64,000 nt of DNA from Actinoplanes auranticolor (GCF_018332655.1 NZ_BOQL01000082.1:31212-95211), one strand, 5' to 3'; shown: positions 55,184-63,738, counted from the first letter of the stretch. The notes: generated from the sequence alone by a model not told the origin. Numbers and translations: made by a program.

Positions 55184-56223
55184 CGCGCCGGCGGCGCGGG
55201 ATCGTGCTCGCGGCCGTGATCGTGGTGGCGGCGCTGGCGGTGAGCGGCATCCTGGTCACCCGTACCGGGACGGACCGTGCACCGGCAGCGGCCGGCTCCC
55301 CGACGCCCGTGGCCTCCCCGCCGCCGGCCTCGTCGCCGCCGGTCTCCGCGCCGGCCTCCGCCCCCGCGGCCTCCGCCGCGCCGCTGCCGCTGCCGTCGAG
55401 GTCCGGGCCGGGGCGGATCTCCAGCTGGGCCTACCAGCTGCAGGGGTACGCCGGGGGCCGGCTCGACCACATCGCCGCCGGGCCCTACCAGCTCGCCGTG
55501 GTCGACCTGGCCCGCGACGCGCACACCGACTACTTCCGGGCCGACGAGATCCGCACGGTCCAGCGCGCCGGCAAGCGGGTGCTCGCCTATTTCGAGATCG
55601 GCAGCATCGAGGACTTCCGGCCGGAGTATCCGGCGCTGCGCCGCGACGCCGCCGACCTGATCGCCAACGAGTGGGCGGACTGGCCGGGGGAGCACTTCGT
55701 GCGCTACTGGGATGAGCGCTGGTGGGAACGGGTCGTCCGGGGCCGGGTCGACCAGGCCCTGCGGGCCGGCTTCGACGGGGTCTACCTCGACACCCCGCTG
55801 GCCTACGAGCAGATCGACCCCGGCTACGCCCAGGGCCGCGACCGGGCGGCGCTGGGCCGGGAGATGGCCGCGCTCATCGCGCGGATCAGCGCGTACGCCA
55901 AAGCCGAGCAGCCGGAGTTCCTGATCGTCCCGCAGAACTCGCCCGAACTGCGCCGCCACCCCGGCTACACGGCGGCGATCGACGGCATCGCGATGGAGGA
56001 GCTGTTCTTCCTCGCCACCGACGAGCCGTGCACCCAGGACTGGTGCGCGGAGAACCTCGCCGACACCCGGGCGCTGCGCGACGCGGGCAAGTTCGTGCTC
56101 AGCGTCGACTACGCCACCCGGCCCGCCGACATCCGCTCGGCGTGCGGCCGGTACCGCACCGAACGTTTCGCCGGCACGGTCACCGTGCTCGAACTCGACC
56201 GGCTCACCCCACCCTGCTCCTGA
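55180..56223 (+). CDS. Secreted or membrane-anchored GH114/TM1410-like glycosidase
   Basis: 347 residues. An N-terminal membrane segment (about 8-27) and a Ser/Pro/Ala linker (about 30-80) place it outside the cell. The TIM-barrel domain has WAYQLQGYAGG, YQLAVVDLARDAH, GKRVLAYFEIGSIED, GFDGVYLDTPLAYEQ and FLIVPQNSPEL, the pattern of TM1410/GH114 proteins (endo-alpha-1,4-polygalactosaminidase family, also the hydrolase part of PelA and fungal Ega3). It probably trims or releases the polymer after export. ATGA overlap with the epimerase. Confidence 0.88.
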   Translation: MTRRRRGIVLAAVIVVAALAVSGILVTRTGTDRAPAAAGSPTPVASPPPASSPPVSAPASAPAASAAPLPLPSRSGPGRISSWAYQLQGYAGGRLDHIAAGPYQLAVVDLARDAHTDYFRADEIRTVQRAGKRVLAYFEIGSIEDFRPEYPALRRDAADLIANEWADWPGEHFVRYWDERWWERVVRGRVDQALRAGFDGVYLDTPLAYEQIDPGYAQGRDRAALGREMAALIARISAYAKAEQPEFLIVPQNSPELRRHPGYTAAIDGIAMEELFFLATDEPCTQDWCAENLADTRALRDAGKFVLSVDYATRPADIRSACGRYRTERFAGTVTVLELDRLTPPCS

Positions 56224-56246
56224 ACCTGTATCGGAAGGAATGGCAC

Positions 56247-57599
56247 ATGCCGCCCACAACAATCGGCGTCGTCGGCCTCGGCTACGTCGGGCTGACCCTC
56301 ACCGCCGCCCTGGCGGACAAGGGCTTCGTCGTGCACGGCTCGGACGTGTCGCCCGGCGTGCTGGAGACCCTGTCGCACGGCCGGTCGCACATCTTCGAGC
56401 CGGGCGTCGAAGAGGTGTTCGCCGAGCACATCAACACGCGCATCCACGTCGGCACCGAACTGCCGCCGGACACCGTCGAGGTGGCCGTGATCAGCGTGTC
56501 GACGCCGGTCGACGACAACACCCGCCGGCCCAACCTGGCCAACCTGGCCGCCGCCGCCCGCAGCGTCGCGGCCCGCTGCCGCCCCGGCACGCTGGTCGTG
56601 GTCCGCAGCACGGTGCCGGTCGGCACCAGCCGCCGGGTCGTGCTGCCCGAGCTGCGCGCCGCCTGGGGTGACGACGTCAAGCTGGTGATGGCGCCAGAAC
56701 GGACCATCCAGGGCCAGGCGCTGCGGGAACTCGTCGAGCTGCCGCAGGTGATCGGCGGGCTCGACGAGGCCAGCCTGCGGGCCGGGGTCGAGTTCTTCAG
56801 CGGCCTGGCCCGGACCATCGTCGAGGTCTCCGACCTGGAGACCGCCGAGCTGGTCAAGCTCTCCAACAACTGCCACACCGACCTGATCTACTCGTTCGGC
56901 AACGAGATCGCACTGATCGCCGAGCGGCACGGGCTGGACCCGCTGGAGGTGATCCGGGCGGCGAACGCGGACTATCCGCGGCCGGACCTGTCCAAGCCCG
57001 GCTACGTCGGCGGCGGGTGCCTCTCCAAGGACCCGTACATCATGATCGACAGCGCCGGGGGCCGGGAGCCGTTCCTGGTCGGGCGAGCCCGCGAGCTCAA
57101 CGAGTTCATGCCGGTGCACGTGGCCGAGACCGTGGTGCGGATGCTGCAGGAGACCCGCGGCGAGACCCGGGGGACGCGGCTGGCGGTGCTCGGCTGGGCG
57201 TACAAGGGCTGGCCGCCCACCGACGACATGCGCGGCACCCCGATCGCCGCGATGATGCCGGCCTTCTCCGCCGCCGGGATCACCGTCACCGGCCACGACC
57301 CGATGGTCACCGACGACGTCATCCGCCAGTACGGCGGCGACCCGGTCAGCCTGGACAAGGCGTTCGCCGACGCGGACGCGGTGCTGGTCATCAACGACCA
57401 CCCGGACTACCGGGCGATCCGGATCCCCGACATTCTGGGCGAGGCCCGGCCGGCCTTCATCTACGACTCCTGGCGGGTCCTGGACGCCGACGCGGTCACC
57501 GCGGCCGGCATCCGGTACGCCGGACTGGGTTACCTGCCCCGCTTCAACTCGGCGGTGACGGCCAACTCGGCGCCGGCCAACTCGGCGGTGACGGCATGA
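56247..57599 (+). CDS. Nucleotide-sugar dehydrogenase (UDP-HexNAc/hexose type)
   Basis: 450 residues. Rossmann motif GVVGLGYVGLTLTAALADKG at residues 6-25, the central helix LVKLSNNCHTDLIYSFGNEI and catalytic GGGCLSKDP, followed by a C-terminal NDP-binding domain (LGWAYKGWPPTDDMRGTP). It performs two-step NAD oxidation of an NDP-sugar to the uronic acid, like WecC/Ugd. The last 17 residues are a short repeat (NSAVTANSAPANSAVTA). ATG at 56247 after GGAAGGA. The stop overlaps the next epimerase (ATGA). A uronic acid product would distinguish this polymer from classical Pel. Confidence 0.92.
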   Translation: MPPTTIGVVGLGYVGLTLTAALADKGFVVHGSDVSPGVLETLSHGRSHIFEPGVEEVFAEHINTRIHVGTELPPDTVEVAVISVSTPVDDNTRRPNLANLAAAARSVAARCRPGTLVVVRSTVPVGTSRRVVLPELRAAWGDDVKLVMAPERTIQGQALRELVELPQVIGGLDEASLRAGVEFFSGLARTIVEVSDLETAELVKLSNNCHTDLIYSFGNEIALIAERHGLDPLEVIRAANADYPRPDLSKPGYVGGGCLSKDPYIMIDSAGGREPFLVGRARELNEFMPVHVAETVVRMLQETRGETRGTRLAVLGWAYKGWPPTDDMRGTPIAAMMPAFSAAGITVTGHDPMVTDDVIRQYGGDPVSLDKAFADADAVLVINDHPDYRAIRIPDILGEARPAFIYDSWRVLDADAVTAAGIRYAGLGYLPRFNSAVTANSAPANSAVTA

Positions 57600-58564
57600 G
57601 GGCTCTGCTGCTGGGCGGGGCGGGCTTCATCGGCCTGCACCTGGCGCGCCGGCTCGTCGCCGAGGGCCACCAGGTCACCATCGTGGACGACTTCTCCCGC
57701 GGCCGCGAGGACCGGGACCTGAACGAGTTGCGCGCTGCTCCCGCCGTACACGTGATCTCCGGTGATCTGACCGATCCGGTCACCTTCGCCGGGCTGCCGC
57801 ACGGCTGGGACCAGATCTACCTGCTCGCGGCCGTCGTCGGCGTGCGCAACGTGGAGGCCGACCCGGCCCGCGTGGTCCGGGTCAACACGCTCTCGGCGAT
57901 GCACCTGCTGGACTGGGTAGCGCCGGGCGAGCGGGTCTTCTTCGCCTCCACCAGCGAGGTCTACGCCGGTGGCGTCGACGCCGGCATCGTCGCGGTGCCG
58001 ACCCCGGAGGACATCCCGGTGATGATCTCCGACATCACGGCACCGCGCTTCGCGTACGCGGTCAGCAAGCTGCTCGGCGAGGCGGCGTTCCTGCACACCG
58101 CCCGGGCCAAGGGCTTCGACGCGGTGGTCGGCCGGTTCCACAACGTGTACGGCCCGCGGATGGGCGCCGACCACGTGATCCCGGAGATGTCGCTGCGGGC
58201 GTTGCGGGGCGACGACCCGTTCCGGGTGCCGGGCGCCGACCAGTTCCGGGCCTTCTGCCACGTCGACGACGCGGTCGAGGCGATGCTGCGGCTGATGGCG
58301 GCCCCGGCGGCGGCCGGGCAGATCGTGCACATCGGCAACGACCGCGACGAGACCAACATCGGCGACCTGGCCAAACTCGTGCTGCGGCTGGCCGGGGTGA
58401 GCCCGGCGATCGAGCCGGTGGCCGCACCGGCGGGCTCGGTGCCGCGGCGCTGCCCCGACCTGACCCGGCTGCGCGACCTGACCGGCTACGAACCGGCGGT
58501 GCCGCTGGAGGAAGGCGTCCGGACCACCTACACCTGGTACCGCGAGAACGGATGGCCGTCATGA
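57596..58564 (+). CDS. NAD-dependent sugar epimerase/dehydratase
   Basis: 322 residues, extended SDR with GGAGFIG at residues 7-13, ASTSEVYAGG (Ser/Thr of the triad) and an intact YAVSK catalytic motif (FAYAVSKLLGEAAF). The substrate part has RFHNVYGPRMGADHVIPE. It likely interconverts the NDP-uronic acid or NDP-HexNAc (for example a 4-epimerase making a galacto-configured donor, inference). Coupled to both neighbours by 4-base overlaps. Confidence 0.9.
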   Translation: MRALLLGGAGFIGLHLARRLVAEGHQVTIVDDFSRGREDRDLNELRAAPAVHVISGDLTDPVTFAGLPHGWDQIYLLAAVVGVRNVEADPARVVRVNTLSAMHLLDWVAPGERVFFASTSEVYAGGVDAGIVAVPTPEDIPVMISDITAPRFAYAVSKLLGEAAFLHTARAKGFDAVVGRFHNVYGPRMGADHVIPEMSLRALRGDDPFRVPGADQFRAFCHVDDAVEAMLRLMAAPAAAGQIVHIGNDRDETNIGDLAKLVLRLAGVSPAIEPVAAPAGSVPRRCPDLTRLRDLTGYEPAVPLEEGVRTTYTWYRENGWPS

Positions 58565-59256
58565 CGGAGAAACCGCCGATCTGCTTCTACTACGGCGACA
58601 AGCACCTCGACGAGCTGGCCACGTACCCGCGGGTGGTGCTGCAGCCGGAGTTCTACACCCCGCAGGAGCTGGCCCAACTGGCCGACAAGGGCGTGCAGAC
58701 GCTGGGCTACCTGTCCCTGTCGGAGGACCAGGGCCCGCCGGCGCCGTGGCAGCGCCAGGAACGCAACCCGGACTGGGGCGGCGCGTTCGTCGAGGTGGGC
58801 CACCCGCTGTGGGTGGAACACGTGGTCGGTCAGGCCAAGGATGCGATGGCGGCCGGCTTCGCGGGCCTGTTCATGGACACCCTGAACGTGGAGCTGACCT
58901 ACCCGGAGGACGTCCCGCACCTGCTGACCCTGGTGGCGGCGATCCGTACCGAGGCCAAGCCGGGCTACCTGCTGGCCAACCGCGGGTTCGGCATGCTGCC
59001 GAGACTGGCGGAACTGGTGGACGGGGTGGTCTTCGAATCGTTCTCGGCCCGCTGGACGGACGAGGGCTACGCGCCGTGGCCGGCGGACGTACTGGAGTTC
59101 CACGCCCAGATCGCCGAGCAGCTGCTGCAACTGGAACTGGACCTGTACGCGCTGGACTACGCGGACTCACCGGGCCTGACAGACTTCGCGATGCGGCGGG
59201 CCCGCCAGTTCGGCATGCAGTGCGTGGTGAGCGACCGGGCGCTGTCCCGGGTCTGA
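58561..59256 (+). CDS. Cytosolic GH114/TM1410-like protein
   Basis: 231 residues without signal peptide or membrane segment. TIM-barrel pattern like the secreted homologue in this operon: ICFYYGDKHLDELATYPRVV, VQTLGYLSLSED, GFAGLFMDTLNVELTY, LLANRGFGMLPRLAELVDGV and FESFSARWTDEG. It is shorter than the secreted copy (about 230 versus 260 residues in the barrel). I chose the start at 58561 (ATGA overlap with the epimerase, as elsewhere in the operon); an ATG at 58552 is possible. A cytosolic hydrolase-like protein is unusual for polymer degradation; it may act on precursors. Confidence 0.8.
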   Translation: MTEKPPICFYYGDKHLDELATYPRVVLQPEFYTPQELAQLADKGVQTLGYLSLSEDQGPPAPWQRQERNPDWGGAFVEVGHPLWVEHVVGQAKDAMAAGFAGLFMDTLNVELTYPEDVPHLLTLVAAIRTEAKPGYLLANRGFGMLPRLAELVDGVVFESFSARWTDEGYAPWPADVLEFHAQIAEQLLQLELDLYALDYADSPGLTDFAMRRARQFGMQCVVSDRALSRV

Positions 59257-59264
59257 AAGCGACG

Positions 59265-59288
59265 GGGCCCGGCTTGCCGGCCGGGCCC
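59265..59288 (+). terminator. Terminator of the exopolysaccharide operon
   Basis: Perfect 9-base-pair stem GGGCCCGGC (59265-59273) with GCCGGGCCC (59280-59288), loop TTGCCG, starting 8 bases after the last stop codon. An A-rich hexamer (59301-59306) follows, and the next gene starts at 59335. Confidence 0.8.
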
Positions 59289-59334
59289 TCCGCCTCGCAC
59301 AAAAAATGTCAGAGGGTGACGGCATCATCGGGGT

Positions 59335-59721
59335 ATGGCTGAACCCGCCACCCCGTTGCCGCATCCACGCCTGGAGTTGTCGCTGGTGGAGGCTCGCACG
59401 CGCTTCGTGCAGCTCGCCCGGCTCGCCGGCCTGACCAACCAGACCACCGTCGTGACCGAGGACGGCCGCCCGCTGGCGGCGATCGCGCCGATCGGCGCGA
59501 TCCGGCCTGACCCCGAACGGCCGAACCCGGCGGCTGCGGGGTGGATCAGGCGCATCGACAAGCTCCGGGCTGAGTTCCGGCGTCAGCATGTGGGGTTGGA
59601 GCAGGCGCTGGAGGACGCGTGGCGGGAGCTCGACCGGATGAGTCCGCCGGGCACGGACAAGCAGGTGGATGCGTTGCGCACGGCCCACGCCGACATCCGC
59701 CGCCCGGGCCCGACCGGGTGA
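59335..59721 (+). CDS. Phd/YefM-like antitoxin-type protein, no toxin partner
   Basis: 128 residues. The first half (LELSLVEARTRFVQLARLAG, then TVVTEDGRPLAAIAPI) has the beta-alpha pattern of Phd/YefM antitoxins; the second half is helical and charged (RRIDKLRAEFRRQHVGLEQA) and could bind a partner. No toxin gene lies next to it: the following gene is convergent and encodes a membrane protein. It may be solitary or act as a regulator. Confidence 0.65.
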   Translation: MAEPATPLPHPRLELSLVEARTRFVQLARLAGLTNQTTVVTEDGRPLAAIAPIGAIRPDPERPNPAAAGWIRRIDKLRAEFRRQHVGLEQALEDAWRELDRMSPPGTDKQVDALRTAHADIRRPGPTG

Positions 59722-59773
59722 CCCGCCTGCTACGCCGGCCGACACAACGTCGCTCTGGTCTTCTGAGCTCGGC

Positions 59774-61000
59774 TCAGCGGACGAAGAGCAGGAACAGCCC
59801 CGCCCACGTGTAGCCGATCATCAGCAGCACCACCGGTAGTTCGTCGGCCAGCGTCGCCAGCGGCGGGCGTTCCGGGGTGGCCCGCAGCGCCATGTCGTGG
59901 GCCACCACCACGCCCGCGACGTGGCCGAGCAGGATCAGGGTGATCTGCGCTCCGGCGATCACGCCGGGCATCGGCACCACGTTCCATTCCACACCCTCGG
60001 CCACGCCCCACTGCTGCACCGTCAGCAGCAGCCCGCGGGGTGTCTCGACCAGCAGCAACGACAGGTAGTGGGCCAGCGTGTAGCCGACCGCGATCGGGAT
60101 CAGTGAGGCGGTCAGGTCCTGCGGGCGCGACAACAGGCGGACGCTCACCAGCACGAGGGCGCACAGCAGGATCAGCCCGGCGCTGCCGTACAGGATCGGG
60201 TTGCCCGCTCTCTGCAGGAAGCCCGCCCAGGCCGGCGACCCCGACGCGCTGTCGAAGATCGTCGAGCCCCACCACACCGCCAGGAACGCCGCCAGGCCCG
60301 GTCCCGCCGCCGTGTGGGCCACGCCCGCCAGCGGGTTGCGGTGGCGGAGGGGGCTCAGCCGGCCGGCCAGTTCCGAGTACACCTCGAAGCAGTCGCCCCG
60401 CGCGAACCACTCCTCCCCGCGCAGCGTCGCGCACGCGAGCTGCACGACCGCGTACCCCAGCAACCAGGCGCCGACCACGACCGGGTCGCCCCGGTGCGGC
60501 GCCACCAGTTCGAGCCAGACGAACGCTAGCAGGGCGACCGCTGCGGGCCACCGGCTCACCGACCCGGCCGCTCTCACCGGCGGGGCCGGGGGAAGCGACC
60601 AGACCCGGGAGAGCGGCCGCAGGCCACCGGCCGGCAGCCGCAGCAACCGGAACAGGGCACGCAGCGGATTGACCTGCCGCCAGACCGGCCCGAACACGAC
60701 ACTCACCGGCACCAGACCGACCCACACCCACACGAACAGCGCATGCCCAGCCGGATTCTCCGGCCCTTGCGGCCCGAAGAGCGCGTTCCCGACGAGGTAC
60801 ACCGTCACCGCCAGGACGAGCCACCGGAGCCGGCTCTCCCGGACCGGTCGATCGAGGACCACAGCGAGGCGGGGACGTTTCCACCAGACCGCCACCACCA
60901 GGAACGAGACCACCACCGTGGCCGCGCCCGCCTGCAGGACCAGGTCGAGCGGCAGGGGCAGGTCCTGCGACTGCCCGACGCCGTGAGCGAGGACCGTCAC
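59774..61000 (-). CDS. Polytopic membrane protein, uncharacterised (annotated elsewhere as fenitrothion-hydrolase-like)
   Basis: 408 residues, about 10 hydrophobic segments, starting GTG with VLAHGVGQSQDLPLPLDL directly before the first helix. That AHG...DLP start resembles, as I recall, actinobacterial membrane proteins labelled fenitrothion hydrolase, a name without proven function. Other visible motifs are GPVWRQVNPLRALFRLLRLP and WFARGDCFEVYSELAGRLSP. It is last in an operon with a cupredoxin-like lipoprotein, with a 4-base overlap (GTGA), suggesting a membrane complex. Copper or redox function is inference only. Confidence 0.7.
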   Translation of the reverse strand: MTVLAHGVGQSQDLPLPLDLVLQAGAATVVVSFLVVAVWWKRPRLAVVLDRPVRESRLRWLVLAVTVYLVGNALFGPQGPENPAGHALFVWVWVGLVPVSVVFGPVWRQVNPLRALFRLLRLPAGGLRPLSRVWSLPPAPPVRAAGSVSRWPAAVALLAFVWLELVAPHRGDPVVVGAWLLGYAVVQLACATLRGEEWFARGDCFEVYSELAGRLSPLRHRNPLAGVAHTAAGPGLAAFLAVWWGSTIFDSASGSPAWAGFLQRAGNPILYGSAGLILLCALVLVSVRLLSRPQDLTASLIPIAVGYTLAHYLSLLLVETPRGLLLTVQQWGVAEGVEWNVVPMPGVIAGAQITLILLGHVAGVVVAHDMALRATPERPPLATLADELPVVLLMIGYTWAGLFLLFVR

Positions 61001-61362
61001 CGCACCTCGAGCTGCACCAGCAGCGACTCGGGGTGCGCCTCGACGTCGAACAGCCCCCTGCGGTCCGCCACGAAGCTCACGCAGCCCGCGCCTCCCGGCT
61101 TCGCCACGGTCGCCAGGTCGTAGCCGTGGACGTGCACCTCGGCCTCCACATCGGCGTCCACCCGCAGCAGCACCGCGCTGTCCAGCGGCACCTTGACCCG
61201 GTGCGGCGCCGGGTCCGCCCGGCCGTCCCTGACCGCGGCGGTCACCACGACGGTGTCCGGCGCGGCGGAGACGCAACCAGAAGCGGTCGACTGCGCGGCG
61301 GGGCTGCTGCTGCAGCCGGCGAGCAGCGCGCCCGCCAGCGCGACGGCGATCAGGCGTTTCAC
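60997..61362 (-). CDS. Small cupredoxin-like lipoprotein
   Basis: 121 residues. GTG start, short basic N-terminus and lipobox LLAGC (Cys17). The mature domain of about 100 residues is beta-rich, with AEVHVHGYDLATV and FDVEAHPESLLVQLEVR; these His residues sit where copper ligands occur in cupredoxin-like (EfeO/CtaG-associated) domains. It overlaps both neighbours by 4 bases, so it is translated with the two membrane proteins. Confidence 0.75.
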   Translation of the reverse strand: MKRLIAVALAGALLAGCSSSPAAQSTASGCVSAAPDTVVVTAAVRDGRADPAPHRVKVPLDSAVLLRVDADVEAEVHVHGYDLATVAKPGGAGCVSFVADRRGLFDVEAHPESLLVQLEVR

Positions 61363-62252
61363 GCGCGTTCCGCGGCGACGGACCGCTGCGCGAGGGTACG
61401 CAGCACCGAAGCACCCGCCACCGCGACACCCACCCCGGCCCCCAGGGTCAGCACCACCAGCAGACGCTCGACGACCGGCGGCCCGGCGAACGGCAGCACT
61501 GCCCGGTGCAGCGACGTCACATCGGGCAGCACGAACACCGCGGTCAGCGCGGCACCGGCACAGATGGCGAGCACCCCGGCGGGCCGGCCACGCAGCACCG
61601 CCACCGCTCCACCCACGATCAGCGGCCAGTTCAGCAGGTTGATCCCGCAGGCGCTCAGGAAGGTGCCGAGCAGCGGCGCCGACTCGACAGCCAGGGTCGA
61701 ACCGGCGACATGCGCCACGGACGCGGCCATCGCGGTGAGCCCGGCCGCGGTCAGCACCAGGTCGGGGCGGCGCAGGCGCCGCGACACCAGGGGTACGGCC
61801 ACCGCCGTCACCAGCACAGCCGCCCACCACGGCGCGGGCGCCGGCGGGCGTTCACCGACGAGTTCCCCGGTGACCGTCACGGGCGTACCGCCGGCGTCCA
61901 GGACCAGCGACCAGGCTTGCGTCTCGCCGGCCCGGACCTTGCGCCCGTCCGGGCTGCTCCGGGTGTCGATCCAGGTCAGCTCGCGTCCGGGCGCGACCAC
62001 CGCCGGGGTCGCCGGACCGCCACCGCGGGGCACGGTGACCGGGGATGTCGTGCCGTTGCGCAGCCGCAGCCGGGCGCCGTCCTCGATCGCGGTCACCACC
62101 AGGCCCGGCCGGGCCGGCGTCACGGCGACGACTCTGCTGCGGGCGTCCGTGGCTGTCAGACCTCCGGCGTGGGCCGCGGCCGGCGAGGCTGCGGTCAGCA
62201 GGAGCCCACTCGAAACCAGGAGCAGGAAACCGATGAAACGCAGCACCCTCAC
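61359..62252 (-). CDS. Membrane protein with extracellular N-terminal domain, uncharacterised
   Basis: 297 residues. The signal peptide (about 1-27) leaves a mature N-terminus near HAGGLTATDARSR, an exported His start as in CopC-type proteins. About 120 residues of beta-rich extracellular domain follow, then five or so membrane helices (WWAAVLVTAVAVPLVSRRL, LVLTAAGLTAMAASVAHVA, LLNWPLIVGGAVAVLRG). Family not recognised. GTG start and GTGA overlaps both sides place it in a four-membrane-component operon. Confidence 0.7.
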   Translation of the reverse strand: MRVLRFIGFLLLVSSGLLLTAASPAAAHAGGLTATDARSRVVAVTPARPGLVVTAIEDGARLRLRNGTTSPVTVPRGGGPATPAVVAPGRELTWIDTRSSPDGRKVRAGETQAWSLVLDAGGTPVTVTGELVGERPPAPAPWWAAVLVTAVAVPLVSRRLRRPDLVLTAAGLTAMAASVAHVAGSTLAVESAPLLGTFLSACGINLLNWPLIVGGAVAVLRGRPAGVLAICAGAALTAVFVLPDVTSLHRAVLPFAGPPVVERLLVVLTLGAGVGVAVAGASVLRTLAQRSVAAERA

Positions 62253-63424
62253 GACGCCGGCACACCGGTCCGCGACTCGTCGTCGGCCGCAGCCGCATCC
62301 TGCGTGCCGGCCGGCGATCCCGTCGCCGTCGCGCCTTGCGTGCCGGCCGCCGATTCCGTGGATGCCGGGGCCGGCGCGCCGGTCAGGTATGCGGCCTGCG
62401 CGGGAGCCGGCTGCACCCGGCGCGCGACCAGCGCGGTCAGCCCGCCCGTGATCGCCACCAGCGTGAGCAGGCCGCTGACCATGTGCACGTTCCATCCGAC
62501 GCCGACCGTCTGCGTCGCGGCCACCAGCACCGTGCCCCACACGATCAACGGCGCCACCAGTCCCGCGGCGAACCAGTGGGCGTCCACCGACCACCGCACC
62601 ACCCGCCCGGCCAGCCGCAGCACGAGCTCGGCACCGGCCGCGGCACCGGCGACCGTCAGCGCCAGCCACCAGCCCTCCTCGGAGAGGAACATCAGGTGCA
62701 TCAGCACCGCCGGCACCGCCACCAGCACGGTGGGCACGCCGATCGGCAGCCGCCAGCGCCGGCCCATGATCAGGATCGGCAGGAAGAGCAGCACCGTGCT
62801 GAACAGGTACCCGTGCATCACCTGGGCGTCGATCGAGAAGATCCGGACCGTGTCGCCGGGCTCGCCGAAGTACATGATGCCCAGCGCGGACGCGTGCAGC
62901 GAGTAGATGTGCAGCGGCAGCACCGACAGCAACGCCGAGAGGGTGGCCAGGGTGCCGTCCGCCACCGACAGGCCGCGACCCGGCTTGCCGGCCAGCATCA
63001 GCGCCGGGCCGGCGGCGACCAGCGCCATCCCCAGGATGATGAACTCATGGCTCGGGCTGACGAAGATCTCCAGGCCCTGCTCGATGCCGAAGACGTTGTG
63101 CCACAGCGTGTCCACCCCACCGCCGACCAGCAGCAACGCCATGCCGGCGAGCGGGATCCGCAGGGCGTTGGGCAGGGCCAGAACCGTGCTGTACGTCGGG
63201 ATCACCGGCAGCCGCGGCCGCATGAGCCAGACCAGCGTCAACCCGGACACGGCGATGCCGGAGTAGAGCACACCGTGCCACGGCGTCCAGAACGTCTCCA
63301 GCTCGGGCGTCGTCGCATGCGCGTACGCGTCCAGCTGCAGCCCGCTGACCAGCCACGCGCTCGCGACCAGCAGCACCCACCGTTCCCGCGCGCCGAAAGA
63401 CCCGGATGGCACGGACTTCGTCAC
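62249..63424 (-). CDS. Polytopic membrane protein with conserved His/Glu motifs, uncharacterised
   Basis: 391 residues with about 10 membrane helices; GTG start overlapping the chorismate mutase stop (63421-63424). Within helices there are potential metal ligands: LDAYAHATTPELETFWTPWH, then DTLWHNVFGIEQGLEIF and SPSHEFIILG, and MHGYLFSTVLLF. The C-terminal 45 residues are a cytosolic Ala/Thr-rich tail. The arrangement of His, Asp and Glu inside the membrane is reminiscent of membrane metal enzymes, but no family is recognised. Confidence 0.7.
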   Translation of the reverse strand: MTKSVPSGSFGARERWVLLVASAWLVSGLQLDAYAHATTPELETFWTPWHGVLYSGIAVSGLTLVWLMRPRLPVIPTYSTVLALPNALRIPLAGMALLLVGGGVDTLWHNVFGIEQGLEIFVSPSHEFIILGMALVAAGPALMLAGKPGRGLSVADGTLATLSALLSVLPLHIYSLHASALGIMYFGEPGDTVRIFSIDAQVMHGYLFSTVLLFLPILIMGRRWRLPIGVPTVLVAVPAVLMHLMFLSEEGWWLALTVAGAAAGAELVLRLAGRVVRWSVDAHWFAAGLVAPLIVWGTVLVAATQTVGVGWNVHMVSGLLTLVAITGGLTALVARRVQPAPAQAAYLTGAPAPASTESAAGTQGATATGSPAGTQDAAAADDESRTGVPAS

Positions 63425-63738
63425 TCGATAACTCCCTTGTCCGGCGAGCGGTCCATCACCCGCTGGTGCTCGGTGAGCTCCATGTCGATGAAGGCCTGGA
63501 TCATCGCCCGGTAGATCCGCTCCACGACATCGGGGTCGGCACCGGCGGCCGCGGCCTGCGCCCGGGCCCGCGCGACGACCTGCTCGACGCGACCGGGAGC
63601 CTGCACGGCCTGCACGTCCCGCTTGAGCGGCGCGGCCTGCCGCACCAGACGCTCGCGCCGGGCCAGCAGCCGCACGAGGTCGGCGTCCACGGCATCGATC
63701 GCCGCCCTGATCCCGCCCAGGGACGTCGCATCGACCAT
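63421..63738 (-). CDS. Chorismate mutase, AroQ type
   Basis: 105 residues, all helical, with AroQ motifs LGGIRAAIDAVDADLVRLLA, RRERLVRQAAPLKRD and a C-terminal helix IYRAMIQAFIDMELTEHQ. It converts chorismate to prephenate (Phe/Tyr route). No signal peptide, so cytosolic. I chose the ATG at 63738 because GGGAGG lies 9 bases upstream; the ATG at 63747 directly abuts that site. It heads the membrane-protein operon by a GTGA overlap, an unexpected partner for it. Confidence 0.88.
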   Translation of the reverse strand: MVDATSLGGIRAAIDAVDADLVRLLARRERLVRQAAPLKRDVQAVQAPGRVEQVVARARAQAAAAGADPDVVERIYRAMIQAFIDMELTEHQRVMDRSPDKGVIE

